A stretch of DNA of 64,000 nucleotides from NCBI RefSeq assembly GCF_005144885.1, contig NZ_CP039690.1:4167001-4231000 (forward strand). The letters are read 5' to 3'. The notes beneath the pieces are model-generated. The model searched no databases. It was not told where the DNA came from and saw only the letters and a program-made list of their open reading frames with translations. The DNA comes from Phreatobacter stygius. Its GTDB lineage: Bacteria > Pseudomonadota > Alphaproteobacteria > Rhizobiales > Phreatobacteraceae. Shown piece after piece: positions 53,294 through 62,384 of this stretch (positions are counted from its first letter, which is position 1; each line of letters opens with the position of its first letter). Made by a program: the position numbers and the translations under genes.

Positions 53294-54808
53294 ATGTCAC
53301 GCTGGATCAATCTCGGGGATCTCATCGACCGTTCACGCGATCTCGACCGGGTCGCGGTGATCGACCTCGGGGATCAGCACGCACCGCGCCAATGGACCCA
53401 CCGCCAAATCGATGCCCATGCCAATGGCGTTGCCCGGCTGCTGACCGAGGCCGGCCTGCCGCGCGGCGCCGCCGTCGCGATCCTGGCGCTCAACCGGGCC
53501 GAATATATCATCAGCTATTTCGGCATCATGCGCGCCGGCTTCGTTGCCGTGCCGGTCAATACCAAGCTGCCGCGCGAGACCATCGACTACATCTTCGAGG
53601 ATTCGCGCATCGTTTTCGCCTTCACCGACGCGCCGCGCCGGCATCTCGTGCCGGCTGCCGTGCCGGTGGTCGATTTCGACGAGGCCGGCCCGGAGGGCTT
53701 TGCCGCCCGTGTCGTGCCCGGCGCCTTCGAAACGGTGCCGGCTGGTCCCGACGAGATCGGCCAGATCCTCTATACCTCCGGTTCCACCGGCCGCCCCAAG
53801 GGTGTGCCGCTCAGCCATTCAGGCCAGCTCTGGGCCTTGGCGACGCTGACCGCGGCAACCGTGCCGGAGATCGACCGCTCGATCATCGCGCAACCCCTGT
53901 TCCACATGAACGGCCTGTTCCAGTCGAAGAGCGTCTTCGCCACCAACAGTTCGGTGGTCTACCTGCCGGGCTTCGACACACCCTCCTATATCGACGCGTT
54001 GGAGCGCTATCAGGTGACCAATGTGATGGCGGTGCCGACCATGCTGGCGCGTGTCGTCAAGGACGAAAAGGCGCTGGCCGGCCGCGACTTCTCACGTCTC
54101 AAGCGCATCCGCCTCGGCTCGGCGCCGCTGACGCTCGGCCTGATCGAGCGCATCCGCGCGGCCTTCCCCGGCATCCCGGTGACCAATGGCTTCGGCACCA
54201 CCGAGGCCGGCCCGGCGGTGTTCGGTCCGCACCCTGACGGTCTTGCCCAGCCGCCGCTTGCGGTCGGTTATCCCCTGGTTGGCGGCGAGGTCCGCCTGGT
54301 TGACGGTGCCAATGACGACGAGGGCGTGCTGCTGATGCGCAATCCCGCGGTGACGCCAGGCTATCTCAACCTGCCGGCGCAGAGCGCCAAGGTCCTGGAG
54401 ACCGGCTGGTATCGCTCCGGCGACGTATTCCGGCGCGACGAGAACGGCTTCTATTATTTCGTCGGGCGAGCCGACGACATGTTCGTCTGCTCGGGCGAGA
54501 ACATCTATCCGGGCGAGGTCGAGAAGCTGCTCGAACGCCATCCGCAGGTGCAGCAGGCGGCGGTCGTGCCGCTGCCCGACGAGGAGCGTGGTCAGGTGCC
54601 GGTCGCTTTCATCGTGCGGCGGACCGAGGGCGCGATCGCGGTCGACGAGATCAAGCGTTTCACCATCGACAACGGGCCGGCCTACCAGCATCCGCGGCGG
54701 GTCGAGTTCCTCGCCGACCTGCCCTGGGCCGGCACCAACAAGATCGACCGCAAGGCGCTGATCGAACGCGCGCGGGCGCTCGAAGCGAGCCAGGCCTGGT
54801 CACGCTGA
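53294..54808 (+). CDS. AMP-forming acyl-CoA synthetase family ligase
   Basis: 504 residues. The adenylate-binding P-loop-like motif is LYTSGSTGRPKGVPLSH, the A5-type region TNGFGTTEAGPAVFG, the hinge region GWYRSGDVFRRDENGFYYFV and GRADDMFVCSGENIYPGEVE. The catalytic Lys is in GTNKIDRKALIE near the C-terminus. It activates a carboxylic acid as its CoA thioester through an acyl-AMP; the chain type is not readable. The ATG at 53294 fits the family N-terminus; the frame stays open upstream in the ATPase gene. It is the natural partner of the PaaI thioesterase and SDR in the same run. Confidence 0.92.
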   Translation: MSRWINLGDLIDRSRDLDRVAVIDLGDQHAPRQWTHRQIDAHANGVARLLTEAGLPRGAAVAILALNRAEYIISYFGIMRAGFVAVPVNTKLPRETIDYIFEDSRIVFAFTDAPRRHLVPAAVPVVDFDEAGPEGFAARVVPGAFETVPAGPDEIGQILYTSGSTGRPKGVPLSHSGQLWALATLTAATVPEIDRSIIAQPLFHMNGLFQSKSVFATNSSVVYLPGFDTPSYIDALERYQVTNVMAVPTMLARVVKDEKALAGRDFSRLKRIRLGSAPLTLGLIERIRAAFPGIPVTNGFGTTEAGPAVFGPHPDGLAQPPLAVGYPLVGGEVRLVDGANDDEGVLLMRNPAVTPGYLNLPAQSAKVLETGWYRSGDVFRRDENGFYYFVGRADDMFVCSGENIYPGEVEKLLERHPQVQQAAVVPLPDEERGQVPVAFIVRRTEGAIAVDEIKRFTIDNGPAYQHPRRVEFLADLPWAGTNKIDRKALIERARALEASQAWSR

Positions 54809-54812
54809 GCCC

Positions 54813-55574
54813 ATGACCCGCCCGATCAAACCCGTTGCGCTGGTGACCGGCGCGAGCCGCGGCATCGGACGCGCCATTGCGCTCAGGCTTGCCCGTGACG
54901 GCGTGGCGGTGGCCGTCCACTACAAGTCTGGCGAAACCGAAGCGGCGGCAACGGTGGCGGCCATTGCCGCGGCTGGCGGCTCGGCTTTCGCGGTGCAGGC
55001 GGACCTCGGCAGTCCCGACGGTCCGGCCGGGCTCGCGGAAACCTTCGGCCGCCAATTGACCGCACGTTTCGGCGGCCCCGGGTTCGACATCCTGGTCAAC
55101 AATGCCGGCATCGGCCGGCGGGCCCGGATCGCCGATGTCAGCGAGGCCGATTTCGACCGGATCCTGACGGTCAACCTGAAGGCGCCGTTCTTCCTGATCC
55201 GGACCTTGCTGCCGCATCTGCGCGACGGCGGCCGGATCATCAACCTGTCGTCGATGGGCACCCGCGCGGCCTATCCGGAAATGGCGGCCTATGCGCCGGC
55301 CAAGGCCGGCCTCGAAGCCCTGACCCGCCTGCTCGCGGTCGAACTGGGCGCACGCGGCATCACCGTCAACGCGGTGCTGCCGGGCGCGACCGCCACCGAC
55401 ATGAACCCGGGCGCGCGCGATCCCGCGACCAGCGTCGAAATCGCCCGCACCATTGCGCTCGGCCGGGTTGGCCAGCCCGAGGACGTTGCCGGCGTCGTCG
55501 GTTTCCTTGCATCCGCCGATGGCGCCTGGGTGACCGGCCAGAGCATCGACGCGAGCGGCGGCCAGCGCCTCTAA
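54813..55574 (+). CDS. SDR family oxidoreductase (FabG-like ketoreductase)
   Basis: 253 residues, a classical SDR. Cofactor motif TGASRGIGRAIALRLA near residue 12, structural NNAGIGRRA, catalytic Ser in NLSSMGTRAAYPE, and YAPAKAGLEALTR for the Tyr and Lys. The C-terminal GFLASADGAWVTGQSIDASG is standard. The Arg in the first loop suggests NADP(H). It likely reduces or oxidises a hydroxyl/keto group on the acyl-CoA made by the adjacent ligase. It starts four bases after the ligase stop. Its TAA overlaps the stop codon of the convergent TetR gene. Confidence 0.92.
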   Translation: MTRPIKPVALVTGASRGIGRAIALRLARDGVAVAVHYKSGETEAAATVAAIAAAGGSAFAVQADLGSPDGPAGLAETFGRQLTARFGGPGFDILVNNAGIGRRARIADVSEADFDRILTVNLKAPFFLIRTLLPHLRDGGRIINLSSMGTRAAYPEMAAYAPAKAGLEALTRLLAVELGARGITVNAVLPGATATDMNPGARDPATSVEIARTIALGRVGQPEDVAGVVGFLASADGAWVTGQSIDASGGQRL

Positions 55575-56206
55575 TCGGGTGGTGTTCGCAGGGCCTGCCG
55601 GGCGACGCGCTCCAGTTCGGTGACCCAGTCGCCGAGCGCCTCGGCGGGTGGGCCGACCAGCAGCACGTAACGCCGCGCCCCCCAGGTGGCGACGCAGAGC
55701 GCGCGGATGGTCAGATCCGGCGGCTGCGGCGTGAGATCGGACCAGGACCTGACGGCCTCGGTCCATTTGGCGGTCAGTTCGTCGAAGAACCGGCGATGAT
55801 GTTTCGGCTCGGCGACCTCATGCTCCCGCGCCAGCATGGCCGCGTCGAAATAGGCGGCGTCGCGATCGACGCAGGCGGTGATGCGGACGAGCCGGGCGAG
55901 GCGCTCGTCCCAGGCAAGGCCACCGGCGGCGATCACCTGCGCGTCGATGCGGGCGAGCAAGAGTTCCAGGCTGTGGCGGACATAGCCTGAGAACAGCGCC
56001 TCCCGGTTCGGGAAATAGTCATAGACCGTGCCGACGGCGAAGCCGGCTTCGGCCGCCACCGCCTTGGTATTGGCAGCCTTTGGGCCATCGCGCCGCCAAA
56101 TCCGAACAAAGGCGTCGTAGAGCGCCTGCACGGTGAATTTGGCGCGCGCCTGTGACGGCCGTTTCAGCGGTTTCGGCAGGGCTTTTGGCTCTTGGTGGCG
56201 CGACAT
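55571..56206 (-). CDS. TetR family transcriptional regulator
   Basis: 211 residues. The N-terminal HTH is at about residues 22-68 (FTVQALYDAFVRIWRRDG, AVAAEAGFAVGTVYDYFPNR, EALFSGYVRHSLELL), the standard TetR layout with the Y-D-Y-F-P-N-R-E recognition end. The ligand-binding domain is helical and divergent. It is convergent with the SDR gene (stop codons overlap) and divergent from the DUF2855 gene with only 75 bases between starts. It could control DUF2855 directly, and possibly the ABC/ligase cluster from a distance. Confidence 0.92.
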   Translation of the reverse strand: MSRHQEPKALPKPLKRPSQARAKFTVQALYDAFVRIWRRDGPKAANTKAVAAEAGFAVGTVYDYFPNREALFSGYVRHSLELLLARIDAQVIAAGGLAWDERLARLVRITACVDRDAAYFDAAMLAREHEVAEPKHHRRFFDELTAKWTEAVRSWSDLTPQPPDLTIRALCVATWGARRYVLLVGPPAEALGDWVTELERVARQALRTPPD

Positions 56207-56281
56207 CTGGAAACCGAACTCAAGCGCAGCGGCGAATTGCTAGGTTCCATCACGACCCGCAACCAGCGCCTGGAGGCTAGC

Positions 56282-57394
56282 ATGACCGACCGCCTGACCG
56301 TCACGCTTCTGTTGACCGACAAGCAGGACCTCGGCCGCTCGCTGATCGCCACGCGCGAAGAAAGCGCCGCCGCCGCCCCGGGGGAAGTCGTGCTCGAGAT
56401 CGACCGCCTGGCGCTGACCACCAACAACATCACCTATGCCGCTTTTGGTGATGCCATGGGCTATTGGGGGTTCTTCCCGACCGGCCGGGCGGACTGGGGC
56501 CACATGCCGGCCTGGGGGTTCGCCGAGGTGCTGTCCTCCGGCGTCGAGGGGGTCGATGTCGGCGAACGCTTCTACGGCTATTACCCGATCGCCAGCCATG
56601 TCCGCATGCAGGCCGAGCGGGTCACCAGTCGCGGCTTTTATGACGGCAGCGCGCACCGCAAGGCGCTGACCTCGGCCTATAATCAATATGGCCGCTGCAG
56701 CCAGGACCCGGTCCATGCCGTGGCCTTGGAAAGTTACCAGGCGCTGATCCGGCCCTTGTTCATCACCTCCTTCATGCTGGTCGATTTTCTCGAGGACAGC
56801 GGTTTTTTTGGTGCCCGGCGCCTGGTCATATCAAGCGCTTCGAGCAAGACCGCCTATGGCACGGCCTTCTGCCTGGCGAGCGGTGAGGGCCGGGGCATCG
56901 AACGTCTGGGCCTGACCTCGGCGCGCAACGAAGGCTTCGTGCAGAGCCTTGGCTGCTACGATGCGGTTGCCCGCTACGACGACATCGCGAAGCTCGATAC
57001 CGCCGTCCCGACGCTCTATGTCGATTTCTCCGGCGACGTAACGCTCAGGAGCCGCATCCACCATCATCTCGGTCCAGCGCTGGTCTATGACTGTTATGCC
57101 GGTTCGGCCGCCAATACCGAATTCCTCAGGGACCAGGATCTGCCGGGGCCGGCGCCGCAATTCTATTTCGCCCCGGTGCAGATCAAGAAGCGCAATGCCG
57201 ACTGGGGCCCGGCGGTGGTCAACGAGCGCTTCAACGCAGCGCAGCAACGCTTTATCGCCCGGATCTCCGACAAAGCTCATCCCTGGCTGACGCTGGTCGA
57301 GGCCGGGAGCTTCGCGGCGGCGCAGGCCGTGATCGCCGCGCTCAACGGCAATGGCGGCGATCCCCGTGAAGGCCATGTCGTGCGGCTCGGCTGA
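56282..57394 (+). CDS. DUF2855 family protein
   Basis: 370 residues. The sequence matches the uncharacterised DUF2855 proteins, which resemble MDR-type dehydrogenases without clear zinc or nucleotide motifs. Visible blocks are ALTTNNITYAAFGDAMGYWG, GFAEVLSSGVEGVDVGERFYGYYPI, LVISSASSKTAYGTAFCLA (an altered Rossmann turn) and TLYVDFSGD. The family has no established reaction. I start it at the ATG at 56282, five bases after GGAGG; the open frame upstream to 56192 overlaps the TetR start. It is divergent from TetR, so regulation by it is likely. Confidence 0.85.
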   Translation: MTDRLTVTLLLTDKQDLGRSLIATREESAAAAPGEVVLEIDRLALTTNNITYAAFGDAMGYWGFFPTGRADWGHMPAWGFAEVLSSGVEGVDVGERFYGYYPIASHVRMQAERVTSRGFYDGSAHRKALTSAYNQYGRCSQDPVHAVALESYQALIRPLFITSFMLVDFLEDSGFFGARRLVISSASSKTAYGTAFCLASGEGRGIERLGLTSARNEGFVQSLGCYDAVARYDDIAKLDTAVPTLYVDFSGDVTLRSRIHHHLGPALVYDCYAGSAANTEFLRDQDLPGPAPQFYFAPVQIKKRNADWGPAVVNERFNAAQQRFIARISDKAHPWLTLVEAGSFAAAQAVIAALNGNGGDPREGHVVRLG

Positions 57395-57409
57395 CCGATA
57401 GCGCGGATT

Positions 57410-57853
57410 TCAGATCACGCTGCGAATGGCGAAGCTCGACTGGATGCGCGAGACACCCGGCAGGCGCGACAGCACATCCTTGTGCACCCGCTCATAGTCA
57501 GCGGCATGGGTGATCTCGACCCGCACGAGATAGTCAGACGCGCCGGTCATCAGGTCGCATTTGCGCACCTCGGGGCATTTGCGGATCGCCGCCTCGAACC
57601 GGGCGAGATAATCCTCGGTCTGCCGCTCCAGCGTGATATGGGCGATCACCACGGCCATGTTCTCCGACAGGCGCTGATCGATCAGCGCCGTGTAGCCGCT
57701 GATGATGCCGCTCGTCTCCAGCATCTTGACCCGCCGGAGACAGGCCGAGGCCGAGAGCCCGACGGCCGCGGCCAGGTCGGCATTGGTCATCCGTCCGTCG
57801 GCGCGCAGGAGCAGGATGATGCGGTGATCGGTGGCATCGAGGGCGTGTGACAT
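57410..57853 (-). CDS. Lrp/AsnC family transcriptional regulator
   Basis: 147 residues, the usual size. N-terminal HTH (LDATDHRIILLLRADGRMTN, then LAAAVGLSASACLRRVKMLE) and C-terminal RAM ligand domain (VIAHITLERQTEDYLARFEA, then VRKCDLMTGASDYLVRVEI). It is divergent from the D-amino acid dehydrogenase gene, as in many bacteria where an Lrp relative activates dad genes in response to alanine or another amino acid. The 138-base intergenic region has AT-rich tracts (GAATATCATTG, AATGAATTCGAACAA) suited to Lrp binding. Confidence 0.94.
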   Translation of the reverse strand: MSHALDATDHRIILLLRADGRMTNADLAAAVGLSASACLRRVKMLETSGIISGYTALIDQRLSENMAVVIAHITLERQTEDYLARFEAAIRKCPEVRKCDLMTGASDYLVRVEITHAADYERVHKDVLSRLPGVSRIQSSFAIRSVI

Positions 57854-57991
57854 GATCTGCCGGATCGTCGAATATCATTGCGTCAAGGTCAATGAATTCG
57901 AACAAACCGTTGCCGATATCAAGCACATTCGACGCTTCAACTCATATTGTCCGGCGCATCAGGGGCATCGGCTGGCAATCAGAGACACGAT

Positions 57992-59248
57992 ATGAAGACG
58001 GTCATTCTCGGCAGTGGCGTGATCGGGGTCACCAGCGCCTATTACCTGGCACGGGCTGGCCACGAGGTGGTGGTCGTCGACCGGCAGCCCGGCGTGGCGC
58101 TGGAAACCAGCTTCGCCAATGCCGGCGAGGTCTCGCCCGGTTATTCCTCGCCCTGGGCCGGACCCGGCGTGCCGGCCAAGGCGGTGAAATGGCTGACCAT
58201 GAAATACGGGCCGCTGGTGGTCCGGCCGAAGCTCGATCCGGCCATGTGGATCTGGATGCTGCGCATGCTCGGCAATTGCACGGCGGCGCGCTATCGGCTC
58301 AACAAGGGCCGCATGGTCGCGCTCGCCGAATATAGCCGCGACTGCCTGATGGCGCTGCGCGCCGAGACCGGCATAACCTATGACCACCGGAGCCAAGGCA
58401 CGCTGCAGCTGTTCCGCACGCAAAAGGATCTCGACGGCACCGGTGGTGATATCGCGGTGCTCAAGGAGTTCGGCGTCGGCCACGAGCTCCTGGACCGCGC
58501 CGGTTGCGTGGCGGCTGAACCGGCGCTCGGGCTGGTCCAGGAAAAATTCGCCGGTGGCCTGCGCCTGCCGCATGACGAGACCGGCGACTGCCACATGTTC
58601 ACGCAGGCGCTGGCCGCCAAGGCCGCCGCGCTCGGCGTCACATTCCGCCAGGATATCCGCATCGACCGGCTCGCCGCCGATGGCGCCCGCATTACCGGCG
58701 TCGAGACCAGCGCGGGTTTGATCACGGGCGACAACTACATCCTCGCGCTCGGCAGCTATTCGCCGCTGATGTTGCGGCCGCTCGGCATTGGCATCCCGGT
58801 CTATCCGGTCAAGGGCTATTCGCTCACCCTGCCGGTCACCGAGGCCGAGGCGGCGCCGGTCTCGACCGTCATGGACGAGACCTACAAGGTCGCGATCACC
58901 CGGCTCGGCGACCGCATCCGGGTCGGCGGCACGGCTGAGCTCGGCGGTTATGACCTGACGCTGCATGCCGGCCGGCGTGCGACGCTGGAACATTCGGTCG
59001 GCGACCTGTTCCCGCGCGGCGGCAAGATCGAGGGCGCCAAGTTCTGGACCGGCCTCAGGCCGATGACGCCGGATGGCACGCCGATCATCGGCGGCACGCG
59101 TTATGCCAATCTCCATCTGAACACCGGCCACGGCACGCTCGGCTGGACCATGGCCTGCGGCTCTGGCCGGTTGATGGCTGACCTTCTGTCCGGCCGGCCG
59201 ACCGATATCGACCCCAGCGCCTATCGCATGGATCGCGGCGCGGCCTGA
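57992..59248 (+). CDS. dadA: D-amino acid dehydrogenase small subunit family (DadA)
   Basis: 418 residues. FAD-binding [20 protein letters not shown] at the N-terminus with [20 protein letters not shown], then [19 protein letters not shown], the typical DadA start. The C-terminal [16 protein letters not shown] and [17 protein letters not shown] are also diagnostic. It oxidises D-amino acids to 2-oxo acids at the inner membrane, passing electrons to quinones. I start at the ATG at 57992; the frame is open 45 bases further up but the flavin fold begins here. Regulation by the divergent Lrp protein is likely. Confidence 0.93.
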   Translation: MKTVILGSGVIGVTSAYYLARAGHEVVVVDRQPGVALETSFANAGEVSPGYSSPWAGPGVPAKAVKWLTMKYGPLVVRPKLDPAMWIWMLRMLGNCTAARYRLNKGRMVALAEYSRDCLMALRAETGITYDHRSQGTLQLFRTQKDLDGTGGDIAVLKEFGVGHELLDRAGCVAAEPALGLVQEKFAGGLRLPHDETGDCHMFTQALAAKAAALGVTFRQDIRIDRLAADGARITGVETSAGLITGDNYILALGSYSPLMLRPLGIGIPVYPVKGYSLTLPVTEAEAAPVSTVMDETYKVAITRLGDRIRVGGTAELGGYDLTLHAGRRATLEHSVGDLFPRGGKIEGAKFWTGLRPMTPDGTPIIGGTRYANLHLNTGHGTLGWTMACGSGRLMADLLSGRPTDIDPSAYRMDRGAA

Positions 59249-59310
59249 GGCCGTCGGGGCGCGCGCTTGGCCGGCCTTCGGCAGGGCGCTGCTCCCCGCC
59301 GTTCGACCGG

Positions 59311-60243
59311 TCAGACCGCGTCAGCCAGCAGCGGCTTCATGGCCTCGTTGATCCAGGACCACTCCGCCCCGGATGGGTTGCGGGCGTCGCCCCGCAGGAT
59401 GGCGAGCAGTTCCTGATAGCGGGTGGAGCGGGAATGGTGCTTGCGATATTGCGCGCGGTGCCATTCCAGGAAGCTCGCGTCCGGCACGCGCTTCATCGCC
59501 TTGGCCGAACTTTCGAGCCAGTCCCGCGCGATCGCGAGGCCGGTCGAAGACGAGGGCTGCACGCCGTCTTCGATCGCCTTCCGCACCTTGGCCATGATCC
59601 GGTTCGCCGCCTCGGCATAGGCTGCCGGATCGAATTCGTCGTTCCAGAAGCCGGCGGCCTCGGTGCGCATCTCGGCGATGAAGTTTTGGTCGGTGATGAT
59701 CGCCGTCAGCTCGGTCCAGGCGTCGATCTGTTCGGATGTCGGGTCGTCAGGCAGTTCCGGCGTGCCGGCGGCGATCATCTGCCGTTTCCAGTCGTCGTCC
59801 ATGCGGGCGCCTTCGGCGACCTGGTCGTAGAAGCGCTCGATCATGGTGCGGAATTGGGCGTTGGAAAGGGTCGTCACGGTCCATAACCTCCTGAGGTCGG
59901 ATGGGCTGGGATGGGGTGCACGCAGCGTCGCCCGTAGCACGGCGGCGACACGGCGCTGCGCGGCGATTTCGGCCTCCAGCGCCTGAAGCCGCATGGTCAG
60001 GACATCGGCCAGCGAAAGCCGCCGCGACAGGATCTTCCGGATGATGTCGAGGCTGACGCCGGCATCTCTTAATGTCCGGATCAGGTCGAGCCGTGCGACG
60101 TCGGTTTCGGAATAGATCCGATAATTGCTGAAGGTCCTGGTCGCCGGCGGCAGCAGGCCCTTGTCGGAATAGAAGCGGATCCGCCGGACGGACAGGCCGC
60201 TGAGCTTGGAAAGCTCGCCGATCGTGTGCAGTTTTTCGGTCAT
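59311..60243 (-). CDS. MerR family transcriptional regulator with large effector domain
   Basis: 310 residues. The HTH is at about residues 6-70 (HTIGELSKLSGLSVRRIRFY, SDKGLLPPATRTFSNYRIY), followed by the coiled coil (LTMRLQALEAEIAAQRRVAA, about 83-105). The C-terminal domain (about 115-310) is acidic and helical, without the Cys set of metal sensors, so it more likely binds an organic molecule. Multidrug-type MerR proteins of this size usually control an efflux or modification gene; the nearest candidates are the GNAT and MFS genes upstream on the same strand. The gene carries its own MerR-type promoter dyad immediately before the start. Confidence 0.92.
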   Translation of the reverse strand: MTEKLHTIGELSKLSGLSVRRIRFYSDKGLLPPATRTFSNYRIYSETDVARLDLIRTLRDAGVSLDIIRKILSRRLSLADVLTMRLQALEAEIAAQRRVAAVLRATLRAPHPSPSDLRRLWTVTTLSNAQFRTMIERFYDQVAEGARMDDDWKRQMIAAGTPELPDDPTSEQIDAWTELTAIITDQNFIAEMRTEAAGFWNDEFDPAAYAEAANRIMAKVRKAIEDGVQPSSSTGLAIARDWLESSAKAMKRVPDASFLEWHRAQYRKHHSRSTRYQELLAILRGDARNPSGAEWSWINEAMKPLLADAV

Positions 60244-60249
60244 GGCGAC

Positions 60250-60280
60250 GTCCTACAGGCTCCACCAGGTGGAGGGTCAA
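60250..60280 (-). promoter_or_regulatory. MerR-type promoter with dyad in a 19-bp spacer
   Basis: On the - strand TTGACC (60280-60275) and TAGGAC (60255-60250) are 19 bases apart, the over-long spacing of MerR-controlled promoters. CTCCACC-T-GGTGGAG (60274-60260) is a perfect 7-base-arm dyad filling the spacer. Transcription would begin at or very near the ATG at 60243, giving a leaderless message. The -10 box is a weak match. Confidence 0.65.
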
Positions 60281-60343
60281 GCGCGCCATGCTGCGGTCTT
60301 TTTTATCGTCCGTACGGGGGTGCGGCGAACAGGCACCCGGTCA

Positions 60344-60901
60344 TCACGATGGCGATCGTCCGGGCTCTTGCGCATCCGCTGCGCTGAAATCGTCCCTCGT
60401 CAGCGCGTAGCATTTGCAGGCAAGGCCGTCGTGTTTGCCGTCACCGGTGAATTTCAACCCGATCTTTTCGGCGACGTGGATCGAGGCCGAATTGCCCGGG
60501 TCGATGTCGGCGACGATCCGGCCGAGCCCGACCGTTCGGAACGCATGGTCGACGATCGGGCGGGCCGCCTCGGTTGCATAACCCTTGCCCCATGCGTGCC
60601 GGTTCAGCCGCCAGCCGATCTCGATCTCCGGCCCGACCCCGTCGTAAGGGACGAGGAGGATCCACCCGAGAAACTGCTCGGGTTGCTGCCTGGCGAAGAT
60701 CGACCAATATCCCAGGCCGGCATCGTACGACGTCTCGATCCGCTCGCGCAGGAAGCGCTCGTGCTGCGCGGCGTCGTTCCAGGGCCCCGCGACATATTTC
60801 GTCACCGCCGGATCCCGATCCATGGCCAGGCAAGCCTCGAAATCCCGCATCGAGCGAGGCCAGACCAGAAGACGATCCGTTTCAAAGTGTGGCAACAACA
60901 C
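60344..60901 (-). CDS. GNAT family N-acetyltransferase (RimJ/RimL-like)
   Basis: 185 residues. Opening FETDRLLVWPRSMRDFEACL (the T-x-R-L-x-L-R type start), core EIGWRLNRHAWGKGYATEAA (acetyl-CoA binding loop R/Q-x-x-G-x-G/A as W-G-K-G-Y-A) and VADIDPGNSASIHVAEKIGL identify a RimJ/RimL-type GNAT. It transfers an acetyl group to an amine, on a protein N-terminus or a small molecule. It lies 100 bases upstream of the MerR gene on the same strand and could be part of its regulon; the link is inference. Confidence 0.9.
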   Translation of the reverse strand: MLLPHFETDRLLVWPRSMRDFEACLAMDRDPAVTKYVAGPWNDAAQHERFLRERIETSYDAGLGYWSIFARQQPEQFLGWILLVPYDGVGPEIEIGWRLNRHAWGKGYATEAARPIVDHAFRTVGLGRIVADIDPGNSASIHVAEKIGLKFTGDGKHDGLACKCYALTRDDFSAADAQEPGRSPS

Positions 60902-60969
60902 CGTCTTCTCCTGTCGCGCAGCGCGGTCAAGACGCGGCGCTTCGATCAGCGCCTAGCCTGCAAGGCTTG

Positions 60970-62172
60970 TCAGCCCGTGGCAACAGCGTCGGATGCCGGG
61001 CGGCGGCGGGCGAGCAGAAACAGGATGAGCCAGGCGCCGCATGAGCATGCGATGGCAAGGCCGAGCAGCGCCTGGGTGCCGGAACGCGTCAGCAGACCCA
61101 CGAGGACCGGTGGCGCGAGCGCGGACATCAGGTTCAGCGGCAAGGCGATGTGCGAGGAAGCTTTCGCATAGGCCGCCTGGTCGTAGAACACCAAGGGTAT
61201 GGTCGCGCGCGCGACGGCGAGAGCGCCACTGCCCAGTCCATAGAGGATAATGAAGGCCGCGATCGACCAATAGGCTCCGCCTCCCGCCAGCAAGAGCACC
61301 ATGGCGGCGGGAAGCGCCAATCCAGCCATCAGTCCGGTGGTGACCCCGTCCCAGCGTCCGCCGCCAAGGAAGTCGATGGCGCGGGCGCTGACCTGGATGA
61401 CGCCCAAGGCCGAGCCGAAGGCAATGGCCTCGACCGGCGGGAGACCCGCGGCCTTGAGAAGTTCGATCATCACGGCGGCAAAGCCGAAGGTGACGAAGCT
61501 GTTCAAGGCGATCGCCGAGACCATCAGGTAGAACGTGCCGCGTCTCACCGGCCGGGCAGCCTCGGCAGCCGGGCTTGGCGCGGCCCCGCCGCTGCCTGCC
61601 GGTGCTGCCCGGCGCGGCAAGCCGAAAGCGTAGAACGGCAGGCAGACCAGAGCCATCAGGCCGGCAAAGACGAGGCAGGTTGCGCGCCAGCCGGCGATGT
61701 CTGAAAGAACCGAGGTGAGCGGCCAGAAGATGCTGCTCGACAATCCCGTGACCAGCATGAGGCCGCCAATCGCGCCCTTCGCCTTCTGGCCGGCGATCTC
61801 GTTGAGCATGATATAGGCGGCCGTGGACAGGGTCGCGCTGCCCGCCACGCCAAGGATCGCCCAGGCGCTGAAATAGGCGATCGGCTCATGAGCCAGCGCC
61901 AACAGGACGAAGCCCGGCACTGCGGCAAGCGTCCCCGCCATCATCACCAGGCGGGCTCCGAACCGGGCGAAGGCCCTGGCCAGGAGCGGCGCGCATAACC
62001 CCATGGTCACGTAGAGGATCGAACTGCCGCCGAAGACCGCGGCCAGGTCCATGTGCAGGTCGGCGGCCATGTGCCGGCCGACAATGGCGGGAAGGCCGAC
62101 CGTTCCCCAGCCGATCACCTGCGCAACCGAGAGAACGAACAACACCCTGACGATCGACCTGTCAGCCGTCAT
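60970..62172 (-). CDS. MFS transporter
   Basis: About 400 residues with twelve hydrophobic segments, opening VRVLFVLSVAQVIGWGTVGL and containing LLARAFARFGARLVMMAGTL as the loop between spans. The pattern is that of the bacterial MFS carriers for small anions or drugs whose first span has W-G-T/S; substrate unknown. An open frame continues to 62226, but its first residues are charged and unusual, so I start at the ATG at 62172; neither has a clear ribosome site. It is divergent from the LysR gene, which probably regulates it. Confidence 0.85.
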   Translation of the reverse strand: MTADRSIVRVLFVLSVAQVIGWGTVGLPAIVGRHMAADLHMDLAAVFGGSSILYVTMGLCAPLLARAFARFGARLVMMAGTLAAVPGFVLLALAHEPIAYFSAWAILGVAGSATLSTAAYIMLNEIAGQKAKGAIGGLMLVTGLSSSIFWPLTSVLSDIAGWRATCLVFAGLMALVCLPFYAFGLPRRAAPAGSGGAAPSPAAEAARPVRRGTFYLMVSAIALNSFVTFGFAAVMIELLKAAGLPPVEAIAFGSALGVIQVSARAIDFLGGGRWDGVTTGLMAGLALPAAMVLLLAGGGAYWSIAAFIILYGLGSGALAVARATIPLVFYDQAAYAKASSHIALPLNLMSALAPPVLVGLLTRSGTQALLGLAIACSCGAWLILFLLARRRPASDAVATG

Positions 62173-62384
62173 GCGCGGTATCAAATCCACCAACCACCGA
62201 TCAAAATCATTGGCTAGCAGATCCAATGTCTCAATTTCATGACGCGGTGGGGTGCCGAAAAGCGCCGGCGTCCTGCCATGCCGAGCCGTCCCGGGACTGC
62301 GCGGTCATGCAGGCCATGGCCGGCGCGCGAAAATCGGGCTAGGTCATGCGGCCAGAGGTCGTCTTGTCAGGAGCCCGCAGGTCG

